From NCBI RefSeq assembly GCF_018320785.1, contig NC_054886.1, positions 2,815,177 through 2,879,176 on the forward strand: 64,000 nt of DNA, in the 5' to 3' direction. This DNA is from Cheilinus undulatus (taxonomy: Eukaryota; Chordata; Actinopteri; Labriformes; Labridae). Position numbers and translations under genes: made by a program. Shown piece by piece: positions 1 through 10,764 of the stretch (its first letter is position 1; every line of letters begins with the position of its first letter). The notes beneath the pieces are model-generated. The model was not told where the DNA came from, searched no databases, and saw only the letters and a program-made list of their open reading frames with translations.

Positions 1-590
1 TGTCGTCACACAAAGCACAAACCAAGGAGTGTCTCTGTTAGGCATCTGTGCTGGGGTCATTCTAAGGCATTTATTGTGATACCACCTTTGGCAGGTTTCA
101 CAGCGTATCAACATGGGAGTAAACATGTTCAACATGTAGAAAACAGCTTACATAGAAACAGAATTTAAGACAGTTGATATTGTTCAACCATTATAAGCCT
201 TTATCTGACCCAAAAGGCAGCAACAGCAGTTTGTGGCAGGTCCTCGTTTCCACAAAAGGAGCAGAAGTCATTCCTTGAAACTGATAAGAAAGCAAGTATT
301 TATTGGTTTATTTATTACATGGTTGATGTTTGGTGTCAGTTTAAAGTCAATACAATGTTCATATTAGAGTTATTGAATATTTTTATACCCGTATGGTAAT
401 TTGTAGACGGTCCCTTCACCTCCAATCCTTCCCCGGTCGCGCATAGAGAACAAGTCAATCTGTCAAGCCCCAAAGACGGTTCATTGTGAGAAAAATCGTG
501 TTGTAGCTCGCAGTCAAATGTATGGTGATTGAAAAGAGGTGAAAGTTTTGTAAATGTGATGATCCTTTACTGAGTTATTAAAGCGGAAAG
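1..590. other. No gene recognised
   Basis: AT-rich sequence with no open frame of note, no family motif and no obvious tandem repeat on either strand. I cannot assign it. Confidence 0.5.
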
Positions 591-616
591 TCCGAATCTG
601 TGAAAATCTTTCTATC

Positions 617-1660
617 TTTACAAGTTCTTCTGGAACTGATGGATTTATTCTTTCAGCACATCATCTTCATCTAATCCACCGTCCAACTGTTTGAAATACA
701 CTACACTGCATTACAAAGCAGCATGCATTCATATTACACAATTTGGAGAATTATTTATTTATGTATTTAAAGTTATTTAACCAGGAAAGCCTCACTGAGA
801 CTAAAAATCTCCTTTACCAGAGTGTCCTGGCCAAGACAGAAGCAAGTCAAAGAACACAATTACAGACAAAGATACAAAACAATGACAAGCAGATCCCCAT
901 ATCCAGTTTAACATCAGAGGAGAAATAAATCAATCGTCAAAGCATTTACAAACTGATGCATCATCCTCCAACAACTTCAGTCTACTTTTAAAAAGATTCA
1001 AAGAGACCTGCTCCCTCAGGCCCAACTCCACCTGCAAGAGGTCCACGCAGCAGGAGCCGCATATCTAAAACTCCTTTTCCCCATTTCAAGTCGTACTTTA
1101 GGAACAGACAGCAAGAACAGGTCTGAGAATGGGAGACCGAGCGAAGACTGTAAGTCCCAGCATTTCTCAACTTGATATAATCACATAAGAGGGAAGCAAA
1201 TTAAGAATGGCCTTAGAAATGAGGACATACCGATGATTTTGTCTTCGAACAGACAACGCAGGCCAACCAACTCCAGAATACAGGTAATAACCCTCAGTGC
1301 TCCATGATTCACAGTATCCAGAGAGCGAAGGCATTGTGAAGATGCATGCATGTACAAAACATCAGTGATAAACAAAGTGGCAGCTACAAGTCTCCTTTTT
1401 TACAGCAAATGAGAAACAGGACTAATTTCTGAAGTAAAAACCCAGACGCAGCTTCAGATTCTTGACAAGCTGCTGAATGTGAAGCTTAAAAGACAGTGAA
1501 TCTTCAATTAAAGAGTGAAACATCAAAATAAAGATGAAATAAATACCTCGCTGTCTGCACACAACCGAGAGGGAATGAGTCCGGAAGAGAAATGAATGTG
1601 CATTAGCTAAAGTTTCCCCTGGACAACAAGTACCAGCTAAATAGTTCCTACCTTACATTA
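617..1660 (-). repeat. Duplicated repeat module, split by an insertion
   Basis: Two blocks, 617-745 and about 1520-1660, are contiguous in other copies of this module at 44815-45190 (same orientation) and 17868-18133 (opposite orientation). One block contains the words 'ctggaactgatggatttatt' and 'cattcatattacacaa'. The other contains 'aacatcaaaataaagatg' and 'ccgagagggaatgagtcc'. A partial copy lies at about 48010-48163. Here the two blocks are separated by about 770 bp that the other copies lack. The element class is not recognised; it could be a transposon end or a duplicated promoter fragment. Confidence 0.75.
748..1520. mobile_element. Insertion inside the repeat module, class unknown
   Basis: At 44940-44960 the module reads straight through 'ggagaataaagtgtgaaac', but here the two halves are parted by this segment. 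It contains a sequence resembling interspersed fish repeats ('tttaaccaggaaagcctc'). The short frames in it do not resemble any protein I know. No clear terminal inverted repeat or long target duplication was found, so the class is open. Confidence 0.5.
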
Positions 1661-2923
1661 GACATGTCAAATCAGATACTTCAATTCATGATTTTGAATT
1701 TATCTCTCGTATTTTGACCTTTTAAACTCATCATATTTTGAATTGTAACTCATATTTTGCCTTTTAACAACATTATTTTGACTTTTAATTTAGTTTTGAA
1801 CTAATATCACAGTATGAAACTGGACCTTTTGAACTCACAAGTTTGACCTTTTATCTCAGATTTTTACTCTTTAAACTTTTCATTTTGACTTTTTTAGTCT
1901 CAAGCTCAATTATCATCAGTGCTGAGGTTTTTATTGTTCCCATAATTCATTGCTGGTGAAAATGAGGTTGACAGTTTAGGGTTAAATGTTGACCCTCTTA
2001 GGCTCTCAGGTTAGAACTAAATTCAGAATCCAGCCCCTGCTGTGATTGAGTTTGACAGCCCTGCTTTATAGAAACAGAGTTTAAGTTAACCCTGACTTCA
2101 ATCCAGATTTACAGCAAGATAAAAGCTTTAATATCATATATGGTGACCTCTAGTGGAATCAAATTACATCTGCAGGACACAGTCACTAATTTCAGCTTGA
2201 AATACCAGCACATTTTTGAGCACACAGAAATGAATTTTGTCATTGACTTCAAATGTGTAGACAAAAGGTCAAAGTTCAAGGGCTTGCATCAGGTGGTTGA
2301 CAGTAGACGTGATGGACAAGACCATATGATAACCAAATAGTAGATGATAAGAAGATTTTCCTTCTTCCATAACCAACAGACTGTGGAACCTAGCCAGCAA
2401 TCAGGACCAGCCTCTCCTGAGATGAAAACACAGAGACCCTACATTCAGGATCTTCTGATGATGTTGGCACTCGTACTTGTCAGTCAAGAGGATTGCAGGA
2501 ATATGAAGATGACTGCTGAATTCTTGAGCTGAATCAAGATGCAGACCCATTCTATGATGGGCCAGATTCCTCTGTCTCCCATGCCATCCAGGCATCTGTT
2601 GAAGACTCACAAGTTGACTTTGGGCCTGCATCTGTTGGTGATGCTGATCAAGACTCCACTCTTCCCTGGAACCCACCTGAGCTCAATTCTCTGCAGGTAT
2701 GATGTCAATCTAATGTCATTATAATAGTGCTGTCAAAATAATACTGTCCATCAATCAGTAGAAGATTCAATGATATTTTTAGCTTTAACATGTCAAAAAG
2801 GAGAGAAATGCCATCACATTCCCACAGCCATGCTGAGATGTTTTAGACGACTTTATTTATCCAAGAAAGAGCCCAAAAGCTAAAGACATTTGGTTCATTG
2901 TGACATGAAATGAAGAACTTTAA
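1660..2923. repeat. Left arm of a long inverted duplication (partner about 46.75-48.06 kb)
   Basis: Reading this arm forward matches the reverse strand of roughly 46750-48060. Both carry the same AT-rich tract of 'ttttgac' words, the same 'ctgtcaaactcaatcacagc'-type interspersed repeat, and the same presumed exon. In the 2344-2724 part, all deduced frames on both strands are letter-for-letter identical to those at 46949-47329. The 2140-2340 part differs by substitutions and small indels. The similarity continues to about 2923. Confidence 0.85.
2422..2696 (+). pseudogene. Candidate exon with a ubiquitin-interacting-motif-like sequence, interrupted by TGA
   Basis: With codons starting at 2424, 2427 and so on, the frame is acidic and reads through a plausible coding stretch to a consensus splice donor, CTGCAG|GTATGA, at 2696/2697. 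A possible acceptor (ctctcctgAG) precedes 2422. Residues coded at about 2574-2606 read VSHAIQASVED, fitting the UIM core (hydrophobic-x-x-A-hydrophobic-x-x-S-x-x-acidic), with acidic residues around it. The only internal break is TGA at 2517-2519. An identical copy with the same TGA lies at 46977-47251 on the other strand. UIMs bind ubiquitin and occur in proteasome, endocytic and ligase proteins. No neighbouring exon was found, so the parent gene is unknown; a transposon-associated gene is also possible. Confidence 0.45.
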
Positions 2924-3264
2924 AGGTGCAGTCTGTAATATTTAGCCTCGAGCAAACTTGGTCGAAGTTGAAGAGAATATTTATAAGTAGACCTCAGCAA
3001 GTAAATCTATAAAATGACTTCATCTTTATTTACTCAGAATAAACATTTGATTCATACATAGGGAGGCTCTCCTCCGTGGACTCCACCATCTTGGATTTTT
3101 GCATCTTGCATGTTTCTGCAGTACCAAATAATGATCAAACAATTATATCTATATTCTGGTGATTACACACTCATTTGAGTCGGCCTACTTATAAAAAATT
3201 ATCTTCAGTTTTTGCCAAGTTTGTTCCTCCAAATGCTACTAGGCTAAATATTACAGACTGAACT
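2924..3264. mobile_element. TTAA-flanked miniature element
   Basis: TTAA at 2920-2923 and 3265-3268 brackets a segment with imperfect terminal inverted repeats: 'aggtgcagtctgtaatattt' at the left and 'aatattacagactgaact' at the right. TTAA target duplication is the hallmark of piggyBac-type transposition. There is no open frame. Related copies are at 16215-16737, 25014-25554 and about 46285-46544. Confidence 0.75.
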
Positions 3265-3269
3265 TTAAA

Positions 3270-4020
3270 GGAGTTGAAAGTAAACATGAGTGAATCATAG
3301 AGCTGATTTCTTTGTTAGACAACTAAAGGTGAAATAAGTTTTACAGTCATGTTGAGACTTTTTTCTATCTGTTTATTTGTTTATTGGGATACACAGCTTG
3401 TACATTTGTTCACATGACACTTCTGTTGCTCTCACTTTGAGTCAGGAAGGTCTGCACTCATGTGTAAACACATTTTTCCAAGCTTGAATTTATCACTGCC
3501 ATGTTTGTTTAGTGCCAGGCGTGCATCTGAGCCTGCTGGATCCATGTGGCCACTTTATTCTGTTAAGGCTTGGAGTGTTTTTCTAGTTGGACCCAGAAGC
3601 AGACACAGACAGAGTTAACAGTTTTGAGCCGGTTTATTGCAGAGACTTGGAAGTGGCAGGATTGATGGCTGGCTGATTGGTTAGGGTAGAGCTGAGGAGA
3701 CGATGAATTCTGGTGCTGTTGGTCTGCCGTAGGCTGAATAGTTTTACTTGAAGTGTTGTAGTGATGGCAGTAGTTCCAGGATCCGAACACAGAGAAAAGG
3801 CATTAGAATCACTGAGAAAATACAAATCCATTGCACAGAACAGCAGACAATAAATACCCCAGAGTGTGCTCACAGTAGGTCTGATGGTCGTGCACATCCT
3901 TAGTGCTGACTCTGTAACTGAAGGAGTTCCAGCTTCAGCAGCTGAGATGGAGAGACTCTGCAGACAACAACTGATGGCCGGGTTCTTCACCAGTCAGAGC
4001 TTTATGGGAGAGTGGCAAAG
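3270..4020. other. No gene; probable interspersed-repeat debris
   Basis: No coding signal is convincing. The tract near 3580-3660 ('ggacccagaagcagacacag', then 'ccggtttattgcagagac') resembles the start of a common fish dispersed repeat, but I cannot name the family. The overlapping minus-strand frames at 3563-3990 look fortuitous. Confidence 0.4.
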
Positions 4021-4029
4021 AGAAAGACA

Positions 4030-4505
4030 CTGTTGAAGAAGACTCAGATTTAATCTGGACTAGAGTTCACCAGAAGGCATGTGGGAGACTCCATGGTCAA
4101 GAGGAAGAAAGTTCTTTGGTCTGATGAGACCAGAATGGAGCTTTTAGACCATCAGACAAGACGCCAAACACTGACATCACCACAAACACGCATGCTGGTG
4201 GCAGCATCATGATGTGGGGATGCTTCTCAGCAGCATCATGCCGTGGGGATGCTTCTCAGCAGCATCGTGCTGTGGGGATGCTTCTCGGCATCTCAGCAAC
4301 AAGGTGGATGTTCTGGAGTGGCTGAGTCAAAGCATAGACTTCAACCCAACAGAGACTTTGTGACTGGACTAGAAAAGGGCTGTTCACACCTGATCCCCAT
4401 GCAAACTGAAAGTGCTTTAGAAGTTTTGGAAAGAAGAATGGAATAAAATGTCGGTGTCCTGATGTGCAAGCCTGATTGAGACCTATCCACACAGACGCTG
4501 AAATC
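4030..4505 (+). mobile_element. Tc1-like transposase remnant
   Basis: Translated pieces match Tc1-family transposase signatures: 'ttctttggtctgatgagacc' (FFGLMR, just after the first catalytic region), 'ggtggcagcatcatgatgtg' (GGSIMMWG), and near the end 'ctgattgagacctatccaca' (LIETYPH). The reading frames are broken, and 'gggatgcttctcagcagcat' is locally triplicated. The 3' part runs directly into GPCR exon 2 sequence, so this element or its debris removed the front half of that exon. Confidence 0.7.
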
Positions 4506-5210
4506 TGCTGTCTGACTGTTAGGGAGGCCAAACCTGAGGAACCAAGTGAGAATCTAATTGTGCTTTGTATACAGTTGTGGCCTATTTACTAGTGTTTACT
4601 TCATGGTGTGCATTTCAATGGAAAGGTAACTATCTGTCTAAACAGTATTCAATATTATACTAATATTACATTTCAGAGATAATACGTCCATCCTGTTTTG
4701 CAGATATTTGCTCATCGCCCACCCACTGTGGTACCGCTTCAGACGAACCATCAGGACCTTCGTGGCGGTCTGTGTTGTAGTCTGGATCAAACCTCCCATC
4801 TGTTACCTCGTTGTGTTCCCCTGGGTTTCTGGGTTTGAAAACATTGTCATCTCCATCTTCCTCATCATTCCCTTCCCACTGTTCATATTCTTCCTGGTTG
4901 GGACCCTCAGAGCTCTCTCTACTTCTGTCTCAGTCCCCTCTGATGAGAAACGGAGAATTGTGGCAATCTTAGTCCTGGTGCTGCTGATTTATACTCTGCT
5001 GTTCCTGCCTTACATTATTTTTCTCACTGCAGAAACATATGATCACAATCTATTTGTCCTGTCCTCCATGTTTCTAAGGTCCACTTGCAGACTTACTTCT
5101 GTATGTTTTCATCAATAAAGAGACCTTTGGGAAGCTTTGGACCTCTGTGTGCTGTTGCAGAAAGGAGAACAATGACACCAACAACACCAACACAATCAGT
5201 CTAGACCACA
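4505..5210 (+). pseudogene. Class A GPCR pseudogene, tandem copy of the gene at 10765-12673
   Basis: The 3' half of exon 2 survives at about 4508-4625 and ends with the same splice donor as the intact gene. It carries a one-base gain in the segment before the conserved Cys, which breaks the frame. Exon 3 starts at 4704 after a cag acceptor with YLLIAHPLWYRF and retains transmembrane segments 4 to 6. A five-base deletion near 5078, relative to 12482-12503, shifts the frame at the start of TM7. The shifted frame stops at 5118. The original frame also meets an early TAG near 5213. No exon 1 was found, because Tc1 debris lies upstream. It is very close in sequence to the intact gene, so the duplication is fairly recent. 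A functional three- or four-helix product seems unlikely. Confidence 0.85.
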
Positions 5211-5214
5211 TGTA

Positions 5215-5640
5215 GACCAGTGGTTATCAGTTAGGGGGGCGGAGCCAAAAAGTAGCTGATTGAACTGTTTTCAGAAGGTCACAAATATGGAGGCCAGAAG
5301 TTCTGGATGTCTGAGTGAGCCCATGTTTATATTTGATTGACTCCATTTTCCCATAATAAGGAGTAAATTTAGGTTGTTTCCCAAAGATCTCAACTATTTC
5401 TCTCCTTTGTCAGGATGACAAACCTGAGTTTCCCCAAGATAACAAGGTCATTCCTCCAGAAATATCCCAAAGTAAAGTGACTTGAATGCATGCTTGTCCT
5501 CTGCTACAACCATTCTTTCAAACATGTTTGTTTTGTGCTGTCTTGCTGTTCAGTCATGTTTTGTTAAACTGCAACAACTTTTTATTAAATACATTTGAGT
5601 GGTTGAAAGATTTTCTAAATGTGGACCAGGATTCTCATTA
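5215..5640 (+). repeat. 3' flank shared with the intact GPCR gene
   Basis: This sequence closely matches 12631-13085, including 'ggtcacaaatatgg' and 'gaatgcatgcttgtcctctg'. It is the 3' flank or untranslated region of the duplicated GPCR unit. The similarity resumes weakly at about 6290-6400 with 13260-13390. Confidence 0.8.
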
Positions 5641-6030
5641 ACCCTCTACTGCATGGTGTTGCCATTAGGCAACAAACCAGTTTTTTTGTCATTACACTTC
5701 CCCCTGTAGTTTCTTGGTGCTCTTTTTTAAATATAATATCACAGGAACTAATTGTTAGCAATAATGAAAGGGTTAGCAGTTGTTGTCATATTTTATAGGG
5801 GGGTGCAGCGTCTCCTTTTTGGGGCCAGAACTGTGTAGGACATGGCTCCAGAGATCAGCAAGTTGAATACTGTTATTTCACATGATTAAATTAAAAAACA
5901 TTATAAATGAATTTGTTAGGAAGTATCTTTTATTGTTTAAAGACATATTTTGATATTTAAATCAGTTTTTTGGTTGGTTGCCTCAGGGCAACATGATTCA
6001 GTTAGGCCACTACTATTAGAGTCATTTAGC
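5640..6030. other. No gene seen
   Basis: AT-rich intergenic DNA with no motif I can assign. One CCT tract and a few palindromic words are not enough for a call. Confidence 0.4.
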
Positions 6031-6032
6031 TG

Positions 6033-6200
6033 AAGCAGTGGTTCTCAGCTCTGGTCCTGGAGACATCCCACCCTGCAGGTTTAGATGCTTGTCTGCTTCA
6101 TTACATCTGAACCAAATGACCAGCTTGTTGTTAATCTGTTGATCAAATAAATCAAGCAAGAAGCAGCGAAAAAGGGTCCTGGGGACCAGGACTAAGAGGG
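6033..6200. mobile_element. Short TIR element (MITE-like)
   Basis: The left end reads 'agtggttctcagctctggtc' and the right end 'ggaccaggactaagaggg'. These are an imperfect inverted pair around a non-coding core of about 130 bp. Short elements with 'tggtcctgg' ends are abundant in fish genomes. A target duplication was not resolved. Confidence 0.45.
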
Positions 6201-7011
6201 ACTAAGATACGGTTTTCAGAACATGGTCATTAGTGATTACTAGTAATGTAATAATGAGAGTTTTAGATTGGAGATTATCCAGTCAGATATCATCTCTGAT
6301 GTGTGATTCAGAAAAGTCTCTTGTTTGACAATTTACAATTTAATTAAATTCTTTTTCTTGTCAATAAAAATGAAGAAACAAAATAAAATCTGAAAAATGT
6401 AACATCCTGTGAGGCTCATGTTGAACTTTGGCTCAGAATGAGAGATAAAACAAGAAAAGTCAGACTTTCAGTTGATAACTTTGTAAATGTCCTAATGAGT
6501 TCTGGTAACTTTCACCTCATGAACTCTATGTTCAGATTACAGATAAAAAGGTTTTGCAACGTTTTTACTTCTTATTTCAGGGGAAGAGAGGAAGGTGTTG
6601 AAATAAATATCAGTTCAATCTGTACAGCAGGAAATGTTTGTCATATTCTGCATGTTCTCATTTCTGATGGAGCCTCTTACTCAGTGAGTCACAATCCACT
6701 TTTTTAATCAGGATGTCATGAACCCTGGAACAATAAGACTTTAACTCAGGGTGAATAAGTTTGTAAAAAACAAAGGGATTCAAATGGAGGGAGAATCCAA
6801 ACTAATCTACTAAGTCAAATAACAGTGAACTAGTCTCCCTGAGTATCAGCAACGCTCCAAACTGAGTTTAAGTAAAGCAAAGATTCAGCCAAACTAGAGC
6901 CAAAGAAACAATGAAAGAATGTGAGTTCACTAACAAAGAAGTGTGCTGTGGCTGGTTGGGAGCTGAATGAGACCAGGTTCCCCCTGATGACATCATCACC
7001 TCTGCTGCAGC

Positions 7012-7330
7012 CTATCACCTGTCGGACCTGGGACTGGAGCAGCCGGTCAGCGTCAGATGATGTCACGCCTAATTCAGCAGATAGAGAAAAGACGGCCACA
7101 TACACACAGCAGACACAGCCACATTCTCCACAACAACAAAATATCATGTTAACAACAAAAGCACATTACCACCATGGTCCTAACAACAATCTGATCAGGA
7201 ACACACTACATGGTTTTCATTCACTACTACAATCACCATTTACACAAAGATGGACATTCTGAAATATGAGAATAGAAACACAATATAGAGATTTAAAATC
7301 ATTTCAACCTAGATTCAGCTGAGAACAGCA
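7012..7330. repeat. Segment duplicated at 13388-13722
   Basis: From 'cacctgtcggacc' through 'gcacaaatgaaagatatg' this stretch is nearly identical to 13388-13722. In the second copy it is joined directly to sequence matching 6290-6400, so about 600 bp are absent there or were gained here. It belongs to the GPCR tandem duplication. The overlapping frames on both strands (6830-7147 and 6921-7262) show no known domain. Confidence 0.8.
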
Positions 7331-7462
7331 CAAATGAAAGATATGATCTATTAAAATGCTGATCAATGATATCAAAAGCTGCACTGAGATCTAAGAGAAT
7401 TAAAATGGCTCCCTCCCCTCTACCTGCTGCTGAAAATAAATCATTGGTCACCTTGAGGAGGA

Positions 7463-7572
7463 CCGTCTCAGTGCTGAGACCTGGTCTAAAACCAGACTAT
7501 AGACCGGACCATCTCAGTGCTGAGACCTGCTCTAAAACCAGACTATAGACCGGACCATCTTAGTGCTGTGAC
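7463..7572 (+). repeat. 46-bp tandem repeat, about 2.4 copies
   Basis: 'tcagtgctgagacctg' followed by 'tctaaaaccagactatagac' recurs with a 46-base period from 7467, 7513 and 7559. The third copy is partial and diverged. 46 is not a multiple of three, so this is not a coding repeat. Confidence 0.8.
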
Positions 7573-7724
7573 CATAGACCGTAGAAAGAATTTGACAAAC
7601 CCTGTGTGACGTCAGCCGTCTGCTAACAATAGGCGGACTCAAACAGCTCTTGAAGCCATGTTGAAATCATGGTCTCAACCGAACATGGAAACTCATTCCA
7701 TGAAGCTCTCTACTGTTCTTGAGC

Positions 7725-8158
7725 TAATCTGAAGGCCACATGAAGTTTGGAGGTCTGTAACGATTGACTCTGCAGAAAGTTGGTGACCTCTGTGCGCTAT
7801 GCTCCTCAGCATCCGCTGACCCCGCTCCGTCATTTTTACATGTCCTACCACTTGGTGGCTGAGTTGTTGTCGTTCCCAATGGCTTCCACTTTGTTAAAAT
7901 ACCACTGACAGTTGGTTGTGGAATATTTAGGAGTGAGGAAATTTCACCACTGGACTTGTTGCACAGGTGGCATCCTATCACAGTACCACGCTGGAATTCA
8001 CTGAGCTCCTGAGAGCGAACCATTCTTTCACAAATGTTTGTAGAAACAGTCTGCATGCCTAGGTGATGATTTTATACACCTGTGGACATGGAAGAGACTG
8101 GAACACCTGATTTACATTATTTGGATGGGTGAGTGAATACTTTTGGCAATATAGTGTA
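7725..8158 (-). mobile_element. Tc1-like element, 5' terminal fragment
   Basis: The minus-strand frame 7724-8056 resembles the N-terminal helix-turn-helix half of a Tc1 transposase: RSQELSEFQRGTVIGCHLCN, followed by the second helix-turn-helix around 'SLLNIPQPTVSGILTKW'. The right end 'gaatacttttggcaatatag' up to 8158 matches the terminal repeat typical of fish Tc1 elements, next to TA. The catalytic half and the other terminus are missing. It is inactive. Confidence 0.8.
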
Positions 8159-8349
8159 TCTATCCGTCTGCTTCTCTGCTATGATGATAAATATTAAAGA
8201 GGAAACCACAATGACATCAGCTATATTCATGGACGTCTCTGCTCCCTTATTTCTCACGGTTTGTGACGATGTTAGTTTCTGCCTTTCACAGTTGTTGCAT
8301 AATCATTCATGACTCATTATTTTCTGACTTCCTTGAAAGAGCAGGGCTA

Positions 8350-8440
8350 TATCATGAGTGAATGTGATCACTGACCATAATCAGCAAAGACAGTTTGGAT
8401 GCAGAGAAACATCAGACATCAGTGAAGAGACTTCATCCAG
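8350..8440 (+). promoter_or_regulatory. Possible 5' untranslated first exon of the GPCR gene
   Basis: 'cttcatccag|gtaagatctg' at 8440/8441 is a textbook splice donor. The coding exon of the GPCR downstream is preceded by a good acceptor, 'gtgatttcag|gtttcac', at 10749/10750, 15 bases before its ATG. Together they suggest a non-coding first exon here and an intron of about 2.3 kb. The exon start and any TATA element are not determined. This is an inference from splice signals only. Confidence 0.35.
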
Positions 8441-9723
8441 GTAAGATCTGCTCACTGAAACATCTCTGAACTGTCATCTTATTACAAATACTATTTAAGG
8501 ATTTAGATGTTAGACACTTTTTGATAACTTGTAAATATTATGAATATAAATCCAAGCGTGTCTCTGTGATAGCCTGCAGGATTGTTTGAGTATCTCTCAG
8601 TATCAGCATCCTCCTCCATGATTCAAATGCTGTTCAAACTTTAACAATCTCCTGCACAGTCTCTATGATTGTTTTCAATCATTAAAGGAGCAGAAAAAGC
8701 TGCATGGACTGTAAAAAAACAATAATTCCCCCTAAATCACAGAGATGATCATTCATACAGGGTAAGTTTGACCTGTGGACCTCTGTGTGCTGAAATATAG
8801 TCGGTCATTTGCTCTGGAAATTTTACTCCACAAATTACAGACATGGTTGATTTCATAGTGGAGTAAGATCACAGACGTCCTGCATGATTATTACAGATGA
8901 CCAGAGGTCCATGGCTAATACTAGTCCCATATGAATAGGACATAAGACCTGCTAAAAAAGATCTTTGATGACTAAAATAATAACTTAAAGTAAGTTAGAC
9001 CATTATTTTAGGAAGGTGATGAAATGAAAATCATTTACCTGAGTGCTACTCTCTCTCTGCCTTATATGTGGGTACAAAGAGTTTTTAACATGTTTTATAT
9101 GCACTATTAATACTGTTATTATTTCCTGTAAGTCATTCGTCTGACTGAAGCTCAGTCTTATCAATTACAGGCTCATACGCTGATGTTTCATTAATTAATA
9201 TGAGAATATTACCAGAATATTTATCCATTTAGACATTAAGGTAGCACACCATGTAGCCTGCACACACCTGAGACACGTCAGGAGTGTGCAGTTTGGTATG
9301 GTTAGCAGATTCTAATCTATATTTCTATGTTTCTTTTTCCCTTTGCCAATATATTTTAATGACCTGTGTGAAGCACTTTAAATTGCCTTGTTGCTGAAAC
9401 CTGCTACACAAATAAACTTGCCTTGCCTGTATGAGATGCTTGGAGGTGTCATCTCCTGTAGCCTGAGAGTCTGAAGCTCAGTCACAGTGCAGAGTATTCG
9501 TCCATGCCTCACTCTGTGCTCACAGCACGGCTCACACACACACGAAACGTTCAGACAGGATGTCAGTTTTATGAAAATGTAACGTTGGAGGGCAAACTTA
9601 GACCAGCCTTACACCAGAGGACTCTGATAAAACTCTTAAAAGACTCTAAAAAGACTGACATCTGAGACTCTCACATCTAAAGACAATCTGTCAGCAAGTG
9701 GCTGAGTTTTAAGTCTCAGATTA

Positions 9724-10345
9724 AGGGTGAATGCCATTTCTACCCCTGAACCCTTCCCCTTCGTCTACCCCTTCCCCTTGCCCCTTGAAACAGAGTGGTA
9801 AGTGAAGGAGTGAAAACCTTCCCTTCAAAAATTAGATGCCACTTGATTGCAGTTCATCATCACACATTGCTGATAAACAGCTGCGTCATCGGAGGTGACT
9901 ATAAAGCTTCGACCATCTCGTTCATACTGCATTGATCTTCTCCATTTATTTATACAATTAATAACCCTCATTTACACGTGTGGATACCAAAAATACAATA
10001 AACTTCAATCCTCAGTGGCTAAAGATTGAATATATGAGAAAATACAACTGTTGTGTTCTCTATAATCATTATGCCGAAAATATTTTTTTCATTTATGCGC
10101 CTCCTTGGTGTCTGTTGTGCCATTTCGCAACTGAACGCATGCGCATGGAGGGGAAATTCATCATACCCCTCGTTTTCTAGTGTGGTCCTGAAAAATCTTC
10201 ATTTCAAGGGCTATGTAGCCCTCAGCCCTTAGCCCTACCCCTCGATTCAAAAGAGAATTGGGGCACTGATTCACCTGATGTGAGCGTGCAAAACCAAGAG
10301 GTAGGGCTAAGATAAGGGCTAAGGGGTAGAAATGGGATTCACCCT
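9724..10345. mobile_element. Non-autonomous TIR element of about 620 bp
   Basis: The left terminus 'agggtgaatgccatttctac' and the right terminus 'gtagaaatgggattcaccct' form an inverted pair that extends inward as C-rich 'cccttcccctt'-type sequence against 'aagggctaaggggtag'. The core has no transposase. The flanks (agatta / aagattta) hint at a short target duplication but do not settle its length, so the superfamily is unassigned. It lies within the presumed first intron of the GPCR gene. Confidence 0.75.
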
Positions 10346-10764
10346 AAGATTTAGCCAAAACTGTGGGTCACTGACTACAAGGCTAGAATATCATTCCTTC
10401 TTAAACAACTGACCTTACCTGCCAGATAGACTGTTTCATGGATCCATAGCATGACTATACTTCACATTTAACTGGGAAAGCTCCCATAGAAAGAGTTTGG
10501 AAAGGGCAGGACTTTTCCAAGAATTCTGGAAAAGATGATTGGAGGAACATTAATGATTTTCAACCTTAATTTTATAACTTTAGAGATGTTTCTCATGACT
10601 GAAATTTGGCCTGGTGGTCCATAACACAGTGGCCTGTCATACAACAAACCTAAATAAAGATTTTTTATCACTTTACAGGAACTTTAATTTTAAAAATGGT
10701 TGTAGTCATGCAATGTTTTTTGTCTAAATCTTGATCTCTGTGATTTCAGGTTTCACTCTGAAGA

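Noticed and set aside
6830-7262. Frames on both strands with a Cys-rich start (MIFCCCGECGC)
   Set aside because: They are shared with 13328-13522 only through the duplicated non-coding segment. They have no domain, and the second copy breaks the frame.
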